Shown: positions 13,096 through 23,110 of the stretch, one piece after another
Position numbering within the stretch: the first letter of the stretch is position 1
Layout: each line of letters opens with the position of its first letter
Made by a program: the position numbers and the translations under genes
Assembly: GCA_950106755.1 (NCBI GenBank)
Contig: OX467092.1
Coordinates: 11,346,001-11,410,000 of the forward strand
Direction of reading: 5' to 3'
From: Climacium dendroides
Lineage: Eukaryota > Streptophyta > Bryopsida > Hypnales > Climaciaceae
Length of the DNA: 64,000 nt
Notes under the pieces: generated by a model
Database searches by the model: none
Told to the model about the DNA's origin: nothing
Seen by the model: the letters and a program-made list of their open reading frames with translations, nothing else

Positions 13096-15018
13096 CTATC
13101 GGAACCTTCCTCGAGAATCCTTCTGGGTCTTTTTGTGACGGGGAGAAGATTGTACCGATTGGCCCCCTTGAGTCTCCGGAGGAGTACCCGTAAGGTCAAT
13201 GAGCGGGGTCACCAGAAGGAGGTCCTCACCACCTTGAGGTACCACGGCACCCCAATCCACTCCTTCTAGTCTCTCCGGCGGTGGTGAAAGTTCCGGACCA
13301 GAAGGTACCACCGGTGATACTTCTGTAACAATAGGTTCCGTGTCATTACCTTCCGGAACCATCAAGGTCTGGGCGGAAGGGGAAGAAGGAGTTACCGGAT
13401 CTGACTTTGTGGGGGCCAAATATTTCATCATATCCCGCATCTCGGCCCGAGAGGCGTCCATCCGTCTCGCCTGTTCTAGTAAACACCTGATAATGGGCAC
13501 CCGGCTCAAGTTGGCGGCTGCGTCAAAGTTAGCCTCGAACAACCGAGCTTTCTTGATGTAGTCCATCAGCACTTCCAAGGAACTCCGGAGTCAGACCACA
13601 CCCTGGTACAGTGCCGCTATATGCCGGCGGTGATCCTCTCCTATGACTCTGGTCGTCTCTTGGGCTGTGCGTAGATCACTCTCCAATCTGACGCACTTGG
13701 ATTCCGACTCCTGGATTCGATCCAACAAGGTCCGTTTCTCCACTCGTAAAGCACCCAATTCCGTCACCAACCGCTTTTGCTCCTTTATCAAGAGGGCGTT
13801 TTGTTTCTCCGCCGCCACCAACGCGTCCGTCCTCCGAAAGATGGCGTTCCGGTCGGTCAGTGCCATCTTCCAGCACACCCGTTTGAGGGTCTCCTCATAG
13901 TTGTAGAGAACCTTCATGAGATCTTCCGCCCGCCATACGATGTGCTGGGCCATTTCCGCAATATCTTCCATCGGCGATCCCCCTAATTGGAGTTCGCTTC
14001 TCTCTCCCTCCTTTGCCTCCGTAAGTCTGGTCCAGGAGGGTCCGGCCTCAGTTTGAGTGGGATCAACTTGCGGCTGCACCGATCCAACCTCTTGTAGAGA
14101 AGGTCGGGCTTCTTGCGGAGCGAGTCCGGTTTCTTCCTTCCGGTCCGGAACTTCCTCCTCCAGTGGCTCCGGCGCGGGAGGGTCCTCTGTTGGCCTTGCC
14201 GGTGGAGTCCTCTGCCGCCGGACCTTCTTCGCCAGAGGAGTGGACGGATCCTCATCATTCAGTCCTTCCCGGGAAGAAGGTTCTTCTCCTCCATACTTCT
14301 AGAGCTGAACTAGCTCCTGATAGGCAATCTCCTCGTTCGTCTTGAGCAGGGAGTAGTGGAAATACAGGTGGGAGACGTAAGCCGGAAGAGGGCTCCCACC
14401 TTTCTTCCCCTGCCAGAGGGAACGCAAAAGGTCTCCTATCAATTCGTGGATGACGGAGGCCCAATCCATCATCAGTTTACCTTGAAGACTCCCTAGGATG
14501 GCGGAAGCCACCTTGGCTACCACTTGCCTTGGCTTGGTCAGGTGAAAGATAGGGTTGAGAAACGCTACCACATCTCGATACTCCAAATTCACGAGGTCGA
14601 AAACCTGGTGACCATCCTTCAGGTTGGCCGGCGCCCAAAACTCATCCTCCATGTACTCCTGGTTCTTTTCCATGACCTTGTCCGGCGCCATCCGGAACTT
14701 GTAGACGGACCTCCACACGTTGATTGTCCACAGTTCTGGCTTTGCCCAGATGGTGGTATCCAAGATACCGTTTTCCGGACGAAGCAAGTCCGACACTAAA
14801 CTCTCTTCTCGGATGCCCCAGGGAACATCCATCAAATCCTCACACCCCATGTTGGTGAGGTTCCGTCGCAAGCGCTCCAGCCGGTCCTCATCGGTTGGAA
14901 TTTTCGGCACCACCTTCATTACTGGAATTGTCCTCGGCCGGGGCGGTGGCGATGGCATCTCTTCGTCCAAGTGTTCTGGTAGGTCTTTCAACTTGCGCCG
15001 GCTCGCCCTGGAAGTCAT
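13096..15018 (-). pseudogene. Unrecognised 641-codon ORF of the nested element, two stops
   Basis: A single frame runs from ATG at 15018 to TAG at 13096, broken only by TAG at 14299-14301 (codon 240, likely from CAG) and TGA at 13591-13593 (codon 476, likely from CGA). Both fit deamination of methylated C. Residues ~30-240 form a Trp- and hydrophobic-rich domain (ELWTINVWRSVYKFRM, AYVSHLYFHYSLLKTNEE). A Pro/Glu-rich linker spans ~245-330, a coiled coil about 395-465 (AAEKQNALLIKEQKRL and onward), and the C-terminus is Pro/Ser-rich ending in basic residues. There is no zinc knuckle, RT or transposase motif. It may be gag-like or captured; the family is not recognised. Confidence 0.65.
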
Positions 15019-15530
15019 CACGCTCACAAGAAAACCTCGCACAATCTCTTCCTACCCCTCTTGTTCACAAAGATTCACTCTAGATCCCCCTGCACGATCG
15101 CAACTCATACAGTCCCTTAGTTTACTGGAAATCTCTAAGAGTTGGAAAGGCGGAAAACGCAGATGTAAGAGAATAAGAAGGCAATCGTGCCTTCCGTTGG
15201 CTACAGTTCTCTTCTTATACTGGCCAAACGGACGGACGGTCGGATGAAAGTACGGGATAGGTTTTGGCAACAAAAACCTAACCCTAGTACAGATCCGATT
15301 TCCGGCTTTTAGGGCCGGCGCCGTCATCCGATTTCCGAAACTTTCTAGGGCTCCGGAATTAGGTTTTTTTACACCTAATGGAATTTTTTTGGACCCGGAG
15401 ATCCGGTATTTCTGAGTTTTCCTAATTTCCTATGAGAACTCAAAAACTTTCCTCTTTAAGGGAACAATTTTTGAAATTTCTCGTCAAATGCTAGTGTTCT
15501 GGGTCTAGCATGTGGGATCACATTCCCACA
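15019..15530 (-). promoter_or_regulatory. 5' region of the nested element
   Basis: About 0.5 kb upstream of the ORF on the minus strand. It contains a TATAAG box near 15213, and a CT-rich stretch follows. This would be the promoter and leader if the element is transcribed. The terminal 25 bases hold a short hairpin, TGTGGGA...TCCCACA. Confidence 0.4.
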
Positions 15531-16681
15531 CAATCCCTAGGTAATTGTGCGCTTTTTCTAAGTCGGTCATCTCAAATTCTGCCTGCAGTTGTTTCTTCAA
15601 GTGGGTGATGTTTTGTTGATCATTCCCTGTGATCAATAGATCATCTACATAGAGCAATAGAATTGTAATCTTTCCATTGCGGTTGTAGTAGTACAGATTT
15701 GGGTCGCATGCGCTTCGGATGAGTCCATGCTCTCGCAGCCACTTGTCAATCCTGTCATACCAGGCTTTTGGAGCTTGTTTTAAGCCATAGAGTGCGCGGT
15801 TGATCTTACATACTTTGGTGGGGTCATTTGCTCCAAGAAAGCCTGGTGGGACCTCCATGAAGATGTCTTTGTTGATGGATCCGTTTAGGAAGGCCGTGAT
15901 GACGTTGAGTTGATGCAATGGCTAGTTAAACATAGCAGCTAGTGCAAGAATGAGGCGAATCGTTGACCACTGGAGCAAAGATATCATGGTAGTCAATCCC
16001 CTCTCGCTGTTGGAAACCTCGTGCCACTAGATGTGCCTTTAGTTTGTTGATATTGCCTTTTGTGTCCTTCTTGATCTTGAATAACCATTTCGCGGTTATA
16101 GGTTTGATGTGTTTGGGTCGGTCTACTACATCCTAGGTTTTGTTCTTTAGTATGGAATCTATTTCACTTTGGATAGTTTGTTTCCAATCCGGTTGTTGAG
16201 ATGCAGTTTCGAAATCTAAGGGTTCTTCTGTTAACTCTGAGAGTAACATCCATAAATCTTTCAGTTTCATTGATGGGTTTCTATTTCTGCTGGGGTAGCG
16301 GTGGTCAGAGGGGCCGGCTTTCCAATCTACTGGCATTGGGCGTCTATTTCTAAAACGTGAGGATTTGCTAGCCTGTCCTTGATTCGTGTTAGGTTGGGTT
16401 GTATGTTGAGAAGGAGCTATTTGAGGGCTTTGAGGATTTTCCTGTGAATGTGATAGATCAGGTAGTTCGGGGAGTGGGTGAATTTCGGGTTCTGTAGTCT
16501 GTGGTTCTGGGATTTCAAGAATCTTGGGAGTCTCTTCTGTTTCTGAGGTGTTGTGAGTTTCAGGGAAGGTGACTATGGCAGGATTTGGATGTAGTGGCCC
16601 TAAATAATGGTATCCTACTTTTGTCTCATCAAAGACGACGTCTCGACTTATAAGCACCTTTCTTTTGTTTTGGTCATACAA
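15505..16681 (-). pseudogene. Copia integrase C-terminus and reverse transcriptase, 5' part
   Basis: The reading continues in two further frames: 16681-16133, the integrase tail and Pro-rich linker to the RT start, then 15918-15505. The RT shows ALYGLKQAPKAWY and LLYVDDLLITG, the polymerase YVDD motif. The first catalytic block reads HQLNVITAFLNG where Copia RT has Asp, an inactivating change. RT is cut at 15531 by the nested insertion; residues after LGI in this frame come from that insertion. Confidence 0.93.
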
Positions 16682-16733
16682 GCAGAAAGCCTTTGATTCG
16701 CTGTCAAAGCCTAGAAATAGACATGCTGAGGTT

Positions 16734-18794
16734 TTACTTTCTCTCTTCTCTAGGGACGTGTACGTACGCTAAGCATCCAAATATTCTCAAGTTCGAGACG
16801 TTGGGTGTCATACCTGAATACATTTTCTCGGGTATTTCTCCAGAATTTGCTCGAGTAGGACTTCTGTTTATTAGGTACGTGGCATGTGATACGCTCTCCG
16901 TCCACATGTAAGTAGGTAAGCCACAATTAGCTGAAATGCTCCGTGTCCTCTCCATAATCGTCCGGTTTCTTCTTTCAAACACCTCGTTTTGCTGTGGAGT
17001 CTTGGCTTGGGTCAGCTCTCGACTAATGCCATTGTCTCTGCAGTAGCTTATAAATTCATGTGACAGGTACTCACCACCTCTGTTTGAGCGTAGTGTGCAT
17101 AGTTTGTTTCCAGTCTCTTTCTCAATCTTCTTGTAGAATATGTGGAATCTCTCATACGTTTCGCTTTTGCATTTTAGAAAGTACACCCAACTCTTGTGTG
17201 AAAAATCGTCTGTGAAGATAAGTGCATAATGAGACCCTCCCAGAGATGTCTGTTGCATAGGTCCTATAACGTCTGAATGGATTTTGTATCCAGGTTTGCT
17301 AGCTCTTGTTTCTGACTTGCGAGGGAATCTCTCTCTATTATGTCTTCCTGCTAGGCAGCAGGAGCAAGTTTTTTTTGCGAATTTTAGTTTTGGTATACCA
17401 ATGACTTTTGACTCTCTTGACAAGTGGCGGATGACGGGAAAGCTCAGGTGTCCTAATCTTCGGTGCCATAGCGTGGATGCATTGCTATTGACTGCTGACA
17501 GGGCTATGAGTTGTTGTCTAAAATAGTATAGTCCATTCATTGGGTCCCTCCAACTGGTGGCTATTGTTTGACCTTGTTTGTTCTGTATCCAACATTGTTT
17601 GTTGGAGAGTCCTATTTCGTGGCCACTGTCAACAAGTACGCCAACAGACATTAGATTCTTTTTCATACTCGGCACGTAGTAAACTGTCTTTAGCTTTATT
17701 GCTCCTGAATCTGTGGTTACAGTGGCGGAGCCTGAGCCTTTTACGGCGTGAGATTCCCCTCCTCCAGTTTTGATCTCAGCGATTTCTACCCCGAAAGAGC
17801 TAGGCAGTCCATATAATTTCTGATAATCTGACGCAATGTGCCCTGAGGCCCCATTGTCCAAGTACCAAGGGTCATTATCCCAATAGTGATAGTATAGATC
17901 GTATCCTGAGTAATCTAGCTGCGATTTGAACATTTCTGCAGAGTTTGCATGACCAGTGCTTTTGCTAGGTTTTGGGTAGCTGTATTATTTTCTAGGCACT
18001 CTAAAGTCTCTCGCTAAGTGTCATGGTTGATGGCAATTATAACATACCAGAGGTGGCCTCGAAGCTCCGTATGGGCCTCTTGCTGGGAATCCGCGGCCTC
18101 GAAAGTTTGGCCAACGTCCTCCTCGGCCCCGCATACTCATTTGCCGCTGGAAACTTGCCGCCAAGGCTTCTTCGTCTCTAAGTTGTCGGGTCCGATGTTG
18201 ACGCTTGTGCAATTCGAACAGCAAGCTTGCACTCAACTTCTCAAAGGTCATACTTGGGTCAAGATGCGTCAGAGTTTGGATTGTGTTGTCAAAAGATCAA
18301 GGCAGCCCATTCAACACCATCTGGTTGATGTTGCGGTCGGTAAGCTTCTCTCCCATGCTGCTGAGTCGGTTCTTCATCTCCCTGGCCTTCTTGATGTAGT
18401 TTTTGATGGAGTCCCTTTCATTCATTCGGAGCGACTGTAGCTACCCCATCAAGGTTAGAATCTGGGATTGATCGCCTGCGTTGAACTGGTCTTTTAGTGC
18501 CTTCCACGTTGCTGCTGGGTCCGTGTGCTCTGCAATAATGTCAATAAGATCATTAGATACGGACAAAAGAAGGAGCTTGCTAGCTGTGACCTTTTTCTTC
18601 TTTAGCTGCGCCTCGGTGAGCGCTTCCCCTTCAATCGTAACCAGGTATGTGGCTAGACTCTGCTCATTCTTGGTGATGGCCCACAAACCTTCCGCTCGTA
18701 ATACTACTCTCAGTTTCAGTGCCCATATATAGTAATTTGACAGACCTTTTAACTTATCCCCTTCTCGGAACACCATGCTTGAACTCTCAGCCAT
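16734..18794 (-). pseudogene. Copia gag-protease-integrase, degenerate
   Basis: One frame starts at the ATG at 18794. The gag domain covers 18794 to about 18050 with stops at 18441 (TAG) and 18297-18299 (TGA). The zinc knuckle CYNCHQP...H is broken: the glycine codon is a stop and the last Cys is Phe. The protease motif reads WYLDNGASGH where Copia normally has DSGA. The integrase carries the HHCC finger (LWHRRLGH ... CSCC), but its central LRSDRGGEY-type motif reads LRSNRGGEY, so the second catalytic Asp is Asn. The glutamate block is QQNEVFERRNRT. The frame is lost near 16734. It cannot supply active enzymes. Confidence 0.93.
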
Positions 18795-18955
18795 CGTTTT
18801 AACTTCAGGAGCAGAGCTTCACTGTTCTAACTTCTCTTATCTCTCAGGATCAGAGGTCACTGTTCGTAGTCAATCTCTCTTAGTCTCAAACTTCCTCACT
18901 CTTTTTCTACAACCTTCACTTTTCTCTTCTATGCTGTCTAAGTCTCTCTCTCGAA

Positions 18956-18971
18956 CCTCGCTCTGATACCA
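18956..18971 (-). promoter_or_regulatory. Primer-binding site (initiator tRNA-Met)
   Basis: On the minus strand it reads TGGTATCAGAGCGAGG, starting right after the 5' LTR. This is the usual complement of the plant initiator methionine tRNA 3' end that primes Copia reverse transcription. Confidence 0.93.
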
Positions 18972-19230
18972 TGTTGAATTCAGTAGAATGAATTGAATTT
19001 TGAACAAGCCATAACATGCTAGATATACACAGGAGGAAAACGCGGTGAGCATTGAAGCCCACTCGCAAGCCATTAGAGACGGCTCTTAACTATACAGGAG
19101 GCCACTAACTAGAATACATTAGTGCAGTACTTATAAGCTAATTACAGAGACTAATTACAGAGAGAGGATGGATGAAAAGGACTAATGGATGTGTGTGGTG
19201 GACTGCAGAGTTGCGAGTGGAATTTCAACA
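18972..19230 (-). repeat. Copia 5' LTR
   Basis: On the element's strand this is the upstream LTR. It pairs with 10079-10334 and is followed (toward lower coordinates) by the primer-binding site. It ends TG/CA and abuts the TACTT duplication at 19231-19235. Confidence 0.95.
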
Positions 19231-19235
19231 TACTT

Positions 19236-19740
19236 GATTTCTACGATTCGCTAAAGCACAAGGCTCCTTGTGCAAATAGGAGAAAGAGCATCTCTTTGCA
19301 ATTTTGGCAAATGTAGTTGCCAACTTTTGTATCTCTAACTACAAATGATGCTAGTACTTTTGAAGTACAAGCAGGGCTAGAGAGTTGTGTGATTTTGAAC
19401 TCCAAACCTCCAATTCCAGTTGTTTCTATCTCTACTGACTCCCCTGGCTATGTGTGCAATGAACACGATCCGGATTTTTATGTGGTACATGATTCTGTGG
19501 AGACAAGAGATTTGTCTAATGACAACATAGATGACAAAGAGGAGTTTGTGCCTCTCATTTGTTTGGGGAAGTCAAATTATGATTTGACTCAAAAATTTCA
19601 AATAGAATGGAGTGCTAAGTGTCCCTAGGCGGAGATGGTACTCTTGGCAAATGAATGGCTATACATGATAGTGAAGTGCCAAGTGTGCTCAAATGTGGGG
19701 AAGAAGCCTCAACTCATGATATAGAAGTGGAATATTATTA
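19236..19740 (+). pseudogene. Decayed coding sequence, 3' part, beyond Copia
   Basis: After the right TACTT copy the frame carries on with protein-like sequence (EKEHLFAILANVVANFC). Then a 103-codon opening at 19317-19628, in another frame, reads PTFVSLTTNDASTFEVQ and ends with an acidic segment. Further fragments such as KCQVCSNVGKKPQL follow. Together with 9820-10078 this is one old gene split by the Copia insertion. The product is not recognised. Confidence 0.4.
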
Positions 19741-20495
19741 GTAAACACGGTGACGTGTTGAGAGTGGTTTGCCTTGGGAAATCACGGGGATTCTAGCTGC
19801 AACTAGATATGACTTAAGAATGAAGGATGTCGTAAGACAAAGATGGTAAGTGAACTCGTCACTTGCAAATCCAGTCCACTAACAAAGATGATGAAAGTGA
19901 GTGAACTTGTCACTCGCAAATTCACCAATCAAGTGCAGAATGAGAATGTAGAATAACAAAAATTATTATTGTTTGTGAATCTTTAAACTTCGTCTTCAAT
20001 CTTCAGTCAAATCTTCTGATCTTCAGTCTTCTATCTTCAATTTTCAAACTCTTTCCCGTTAGCCTATCTTGTGGTGATTCTATAAGGGTAAGGGTAAGGG
20101 TGTGTAATAAAAAACAAGTTTTCGGACGGATAAAATGGGACAGCAGAACACGAGCTGTCGTCTAAATGATGGGCTCTTAAACTTTAAACCCACAGTGACC
20201 AGGAAGCGCTTTTCACCAATGGGATCAACAAATAAGATTGACCATGTGGGTGATCAATTCCACTTCGTCGCCACAAACACAAAACGGGGTTAATATTGGA
20301 TACCCACAAAGCTCGCAACTGGTTTACAATGCAAAATTGAAAAACAACAAGCCTCCAAATCCAGCTAAAAATAACAATAGAAAGACAACGAGCCTCCAAA
20401 TCCAGCTAGGAATAACAAGACACAAGCCACAACACACGAGTCTTCAATCTTCATGTCTTCAAACCTCAATTCCAACTTCAAATCATCACTTCAAG

Positions 20496-20671
20496 TCTCC
20501 ACCCCAACTCCAACTTCAAATTTCCACCCCAACTCCAACTTCAAATTTCCACCCCAACTCCAACTTCAAATTTCCACCCCAACTCCAACTTCAAATCTCC
20601 ACACCAACTCCAACTTCAAATCTCCACACCAACTCCAACTTCAAATCTCCACACCAACTCCAACTTCAAAG
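20496..20671 (+). repeat. 25-bp minisatellite, seven copies
   Basis: The unit is [TC]TCCACCCCAACTCCAACTTCAAAT. The first copy is separated from the others by one extra T. Copies 5-7 carry CACACC instead of CACCCC. Because 25 is not a multiple of 3, all frames cycle and appear open, which explains the spurious Pro/Thr/Gln-rich ORFs. It is in the left arm only. Confidence 0.95.
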
Positions 20672-20689
20672 CTAAACTTTGAATGAACA

Positions 20690-21240
20690 CCACCATTGCT
20701 TCACAACTTCAAATGAAATGAGTAATAGCTATTTGGAAAGCCAATACAATTCCCTTCACTTACTCAAAATCTCAACTCATTCCAATACTTTAACCAATAT
20801 TTATGGCCGTCCAAAGTTTCGGCCTCTAAAAATGAGGGCAATAGACCGTCCTTCACTTCCACACTCACAACTTACTCATAAATACTTCAATCATATCGAA
20901 TGATAGCTTTTTAGAAAGCTAACAAAATTTACTACATCCTCTCCTAAATTCAAATTAAACTAACACTTTGTCCATCTTTCATGGCCACTCAAAGTTTCGG
21001 CCTCAAGAAAAGAAAGGCAGTAGACCCTTGTTCACTTTTACAATCATATCTCACTTGTACAAGCTCCAAATAGAATGAGTGCTATCTTTATAGAAATCTA
21101 ACTCAATTTCCTACACTTCCTCCAAATTTCATTGTAAACCAAGAACCTTTCCGTCTTTTATGGTTGGTCGAAGTCTCTGCCTCTTAATTTTGAAGGCAAC
21201 AAACCTCCCTCCACTCAAACTAGCACAACTTTTGATTCAC
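20690..21240 (+). repeat. 178-bp subrepeats, left arm (three copies)
   Basis: Diverged copies are anchored by ggcc[ga][tc]ccaaagtttcggcctc-like cores at 20804, 20982 and about 21160. Each is followed by ggcaatagacc-like and agctttttagaaagct-like phrases. Inverted counterparts lie at 23600 and 23779 in the right arm, 179 bp apart. Confidence 0.75.
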
Positions 21241-21679
21241 AACTTCAAATCAAGCAATTGAGATCAATTTAGAAAGAAAACATCATGATACACAACTTCA
21301 CCAATTTTTATTCCAAAATTCTCAAAACTCACAACACAATGGGTCTCCAAACATTCAGGTCCTTCCCTAAACTCACAACAGGAGAAAAGATGAATAGTAC
21401 CCACTTTTCTCGTGGGGTCAGCCCTAACTCACTCTCAAAACTCCTTTAACAATAATTGAGCACTTATTTAACTCTACAACTATCTCCTTATCTTTATCTT
21501 TGAAGAAAATTCACTTCAAGTTCACATACAAGGCAAACCATTTGAATATCTCCCTCCAACTACTTCTCAAACACAAAACTATTATAGAAAATCACTCCAA
21601 ATATAGAATGAAGAACTAAAATTCAACATACATCTATTAGAAGTAAAAAACTAGAGGTTCAATCAAAATATCATTCCAT

Positions 21680-22130
21680 CTACAAGAATTTGAGGATGCG
21701 TTTGATAGTAGCAACAATGTAATCGGCACAATCCGCCTTAGTTAAAGGGTTGACTAGCCCCTCTAACCATCGTTGGTGACCACGACTCTCTTCGATAGGT
21801 CTCACCATGTAATAATACTGCTCGTCGTTTAAAACCTTCAAAACATCCTTCAAATGTAACTTCACGGTTGCCGGGCTCAACACATCCAATCTGCAATAGA
21901 ATCACCAATGCTCGAGCATCATGTTGAAGATTGCCGTGCCATTGTTTCTCTACACGAGGTTGTTTTGGTGGTCGCGATGGCCCAGCTTCGTCTTCTGGCC
22001 GCCTATGTAACAATGAAAGATCTAATGGCTATTGTGGCTGATCTGGCACTTGCGATAATGGAAATTCAAATTCTCACTCCGATTGAGATTCTTCATCTTG
22101 AGACTCAGAAAAAAACCTCCAATTCGACAT
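21680..22130 (-). pseudogene. Unknown ~150-codon gene, left-arm copy
   Basis: ATG at 22130 gives MSNWRFFSESQDEESQ, an acidic Ser/Gln-rich N-terminus. Then comes a basic DEAGPSRPPKQPRVEKQ patch resembling a nuclear localisation segment, and a C-terminal domain with HGNLQHDARALVILLQ, EVTFEGCFEG, QYYYMVRPIEESRGHQRW and NPLTKADCADYIV. It ends at TAG after KRILKFL. The copy has a TGA and a TAG in the N-terminal part and one extra T near 21838 that shifts the frame. The family is not recognised. The basic patch and acidic head suggest a nucleic-acid or nuclear role, which is inference only. Confidence 0.6.
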
Positions 22131-22139
22131 AGTATCATC

Positions 22140-22639
22140 TAAATGAAAAACAAAGAAAAATCAAATCAAATGTGATGAAACTCTCAAGTGAATCTTTCTC
22201 TTTATAGTTGCCTGTAACAGCAAAGATAAGGCGTCACCTTGAAGCCATCTCAAATGACGTCATCTTCTTTATTACGTTATAAATATCAAAATCTATCTAA
22301 AATATATAAATGTACATATTTTTATATAGTGCTTGCATTTGCAGCACAACAACGGTAAGTGTAAGGTACACAAATCTAACCTAGTCTTGTATACTGTAAA
22401 ACGCCCAACGTTTGTTCTCCAGTAAATCAACAGTTGTACTTTCATAGAAACAAGGCGGAAACGTTGTCGCGTTGTAAATGCATACATTTTAATAAATTTA
22501 ATTATATTAATATAGAAAGAAAAATGACATTATTTTTATAGCTTCATGGTGATGCCTTCTCATTTAGTATGATTTATTTATATAATAGAGGCAACCACCT
22601 TAGAGCTTCATTAGTTGATGTAAATTTTTTTGTTCTCTA
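22140..22639. promoter_or_regulatory. Central spacer between divergent gene copies
   Basis: About 0.5 kb of AT-rich DNA between the two ATGs, which face away from each other. It includes a TGACGTCA palindrome at about 22254-22261 (a CRE/ACGT-type bZIP site), several TATAAAT-like stretches (near 22277 and 22568) and a splice-like gcag|c...ggtaagt pair near 22335. It would be a bidirectional promoter if the genes were ever expressed. Confidence 0.45.
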
Positions 22640-22652
22640 TTTTGAATTTAGA

Positions 22653-23110
22653 ATGTCGAACTAGAGATTTTTTCTGAGTCTCAAGATGAAGAGCCTCAAC
22701 TAGAGGCTGAATTTGAGCTTTCATTGTCGCAATTGCTGGATGAGCCACTTTCGCCACAAGATCTTATATCATCATTTGAGCATTCACGAGATGAAGCTGG
22801 ACCTTCTCGACCGCCAAAACAACCTCATATAGAGCAACGGTGACACGGAAACTTTCAACAAGCTACTCGTGTATTGATAATCTTATTGCAAGTTAAATGT
22901 TTTGAATCCAGTAGCCATGAAGTGACATTTGAAGGGTGTTTTGAGGGTCTGAACAACAACCAATATTATTGTATGGTCAAGTCAATTAAGGGGAGTTGCG
23001 GTCATCAATAATGGTTAAAGAAGTCAGTCAATTCCTTAACAAAAGCGAATTGTGCCAAATATGTCACTACGATCGTCGAATGCATTTTCAAGTTTTTGCA
23101 GATGGAGTGA
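22653..23110 (+). pseudogene. Unknown ~150-codon gene, right-arm copy
   Basis: The homologue of the left-arm gene on the opposite strand, starting at ATG 22653. It shares SESQDEE, DEAGPSRPPKQP, EVTFEGCFEGLNN and the end FKFLQME. It is inactivated by TAG at codon 4 (Trp in the left copy), a one-base deletion in the adjacent T run, TGA where the left copy has TGG, and TAA where it has CGA. The two copies carry different lesions, so each decayed separately after duplication. Confidence 0.6.

Larger units (their letters stand above)
11839..15530 (-). mobile_element. Nested 3.69-kb insertion inside Copia RT, type unresolved
   Basis: Flanked by a perfect 5-bp duplication CAATC (11834-11838 and 15531-15535). 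Read on the minus strand it begins TGTGGGAATG and ends CACTACA, so it has TG...CA termini like an LTR element, but I found no LTR pair by eye. It is far richer in G+C than the surroundings and carries about 15 TCCGGA hexamers by my count. It holds one long reading frame (13096-15018), a TATA-like TATAAG near 15213, and a long 3' tail. It is probably a non-autonomous retroelement, since no polymerase or integrase is seen. A DNA transposon with 5-bp duplication is the alternative. Confidence 0.75.
10079..19230 (-). mobile_element. Ty1/Copia LTR retrotransposon, interrupted, non-functional
   Basis: A full element flanked by the 5-bp target duplication TACTT (10074-10078 and 19231-19235). The LTRs are 256 and 259 bp with TG...CA ends. 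The order gag, protease, integrase, RT, RNase H on the minus strand is the Copia order. Excluding the nested insertion and its duplicated target it is about 5.45 kb, a normal Copia size. The two LTRs differ at about 12 positions plus two small gaps by my alignment, near 95% identity, so the insertion is not recent. Stops and frameshifts disable the polyprotein. Confidence 0.95.

Noticed and set aside
11839..15530. Nested element as a CACTA transposon, because one end reads TGTAGTG
   Set aside because: The other end is CCCACA, the duplication is 5 bp rather than 3, and no CACTA transposase is present.
11839..15530. A pair of LTRs in the nested element
   Set aside because: I compared both ends and internal TGTGGG / CCCACA occurrences and found no matching terminal blocks.
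20085..20102. Telomere-like gggtaagggtaagggt
   Set aside because: It has only about three units, at the edge of the palindrome arm; too short to mean telomeric DNA.
20238..20686. 145- and 77-codon Pro/Thr/Gln-rich ORFs
   Set aside because: They are produced by the 25-bp minisatellite, which is open in every frame.
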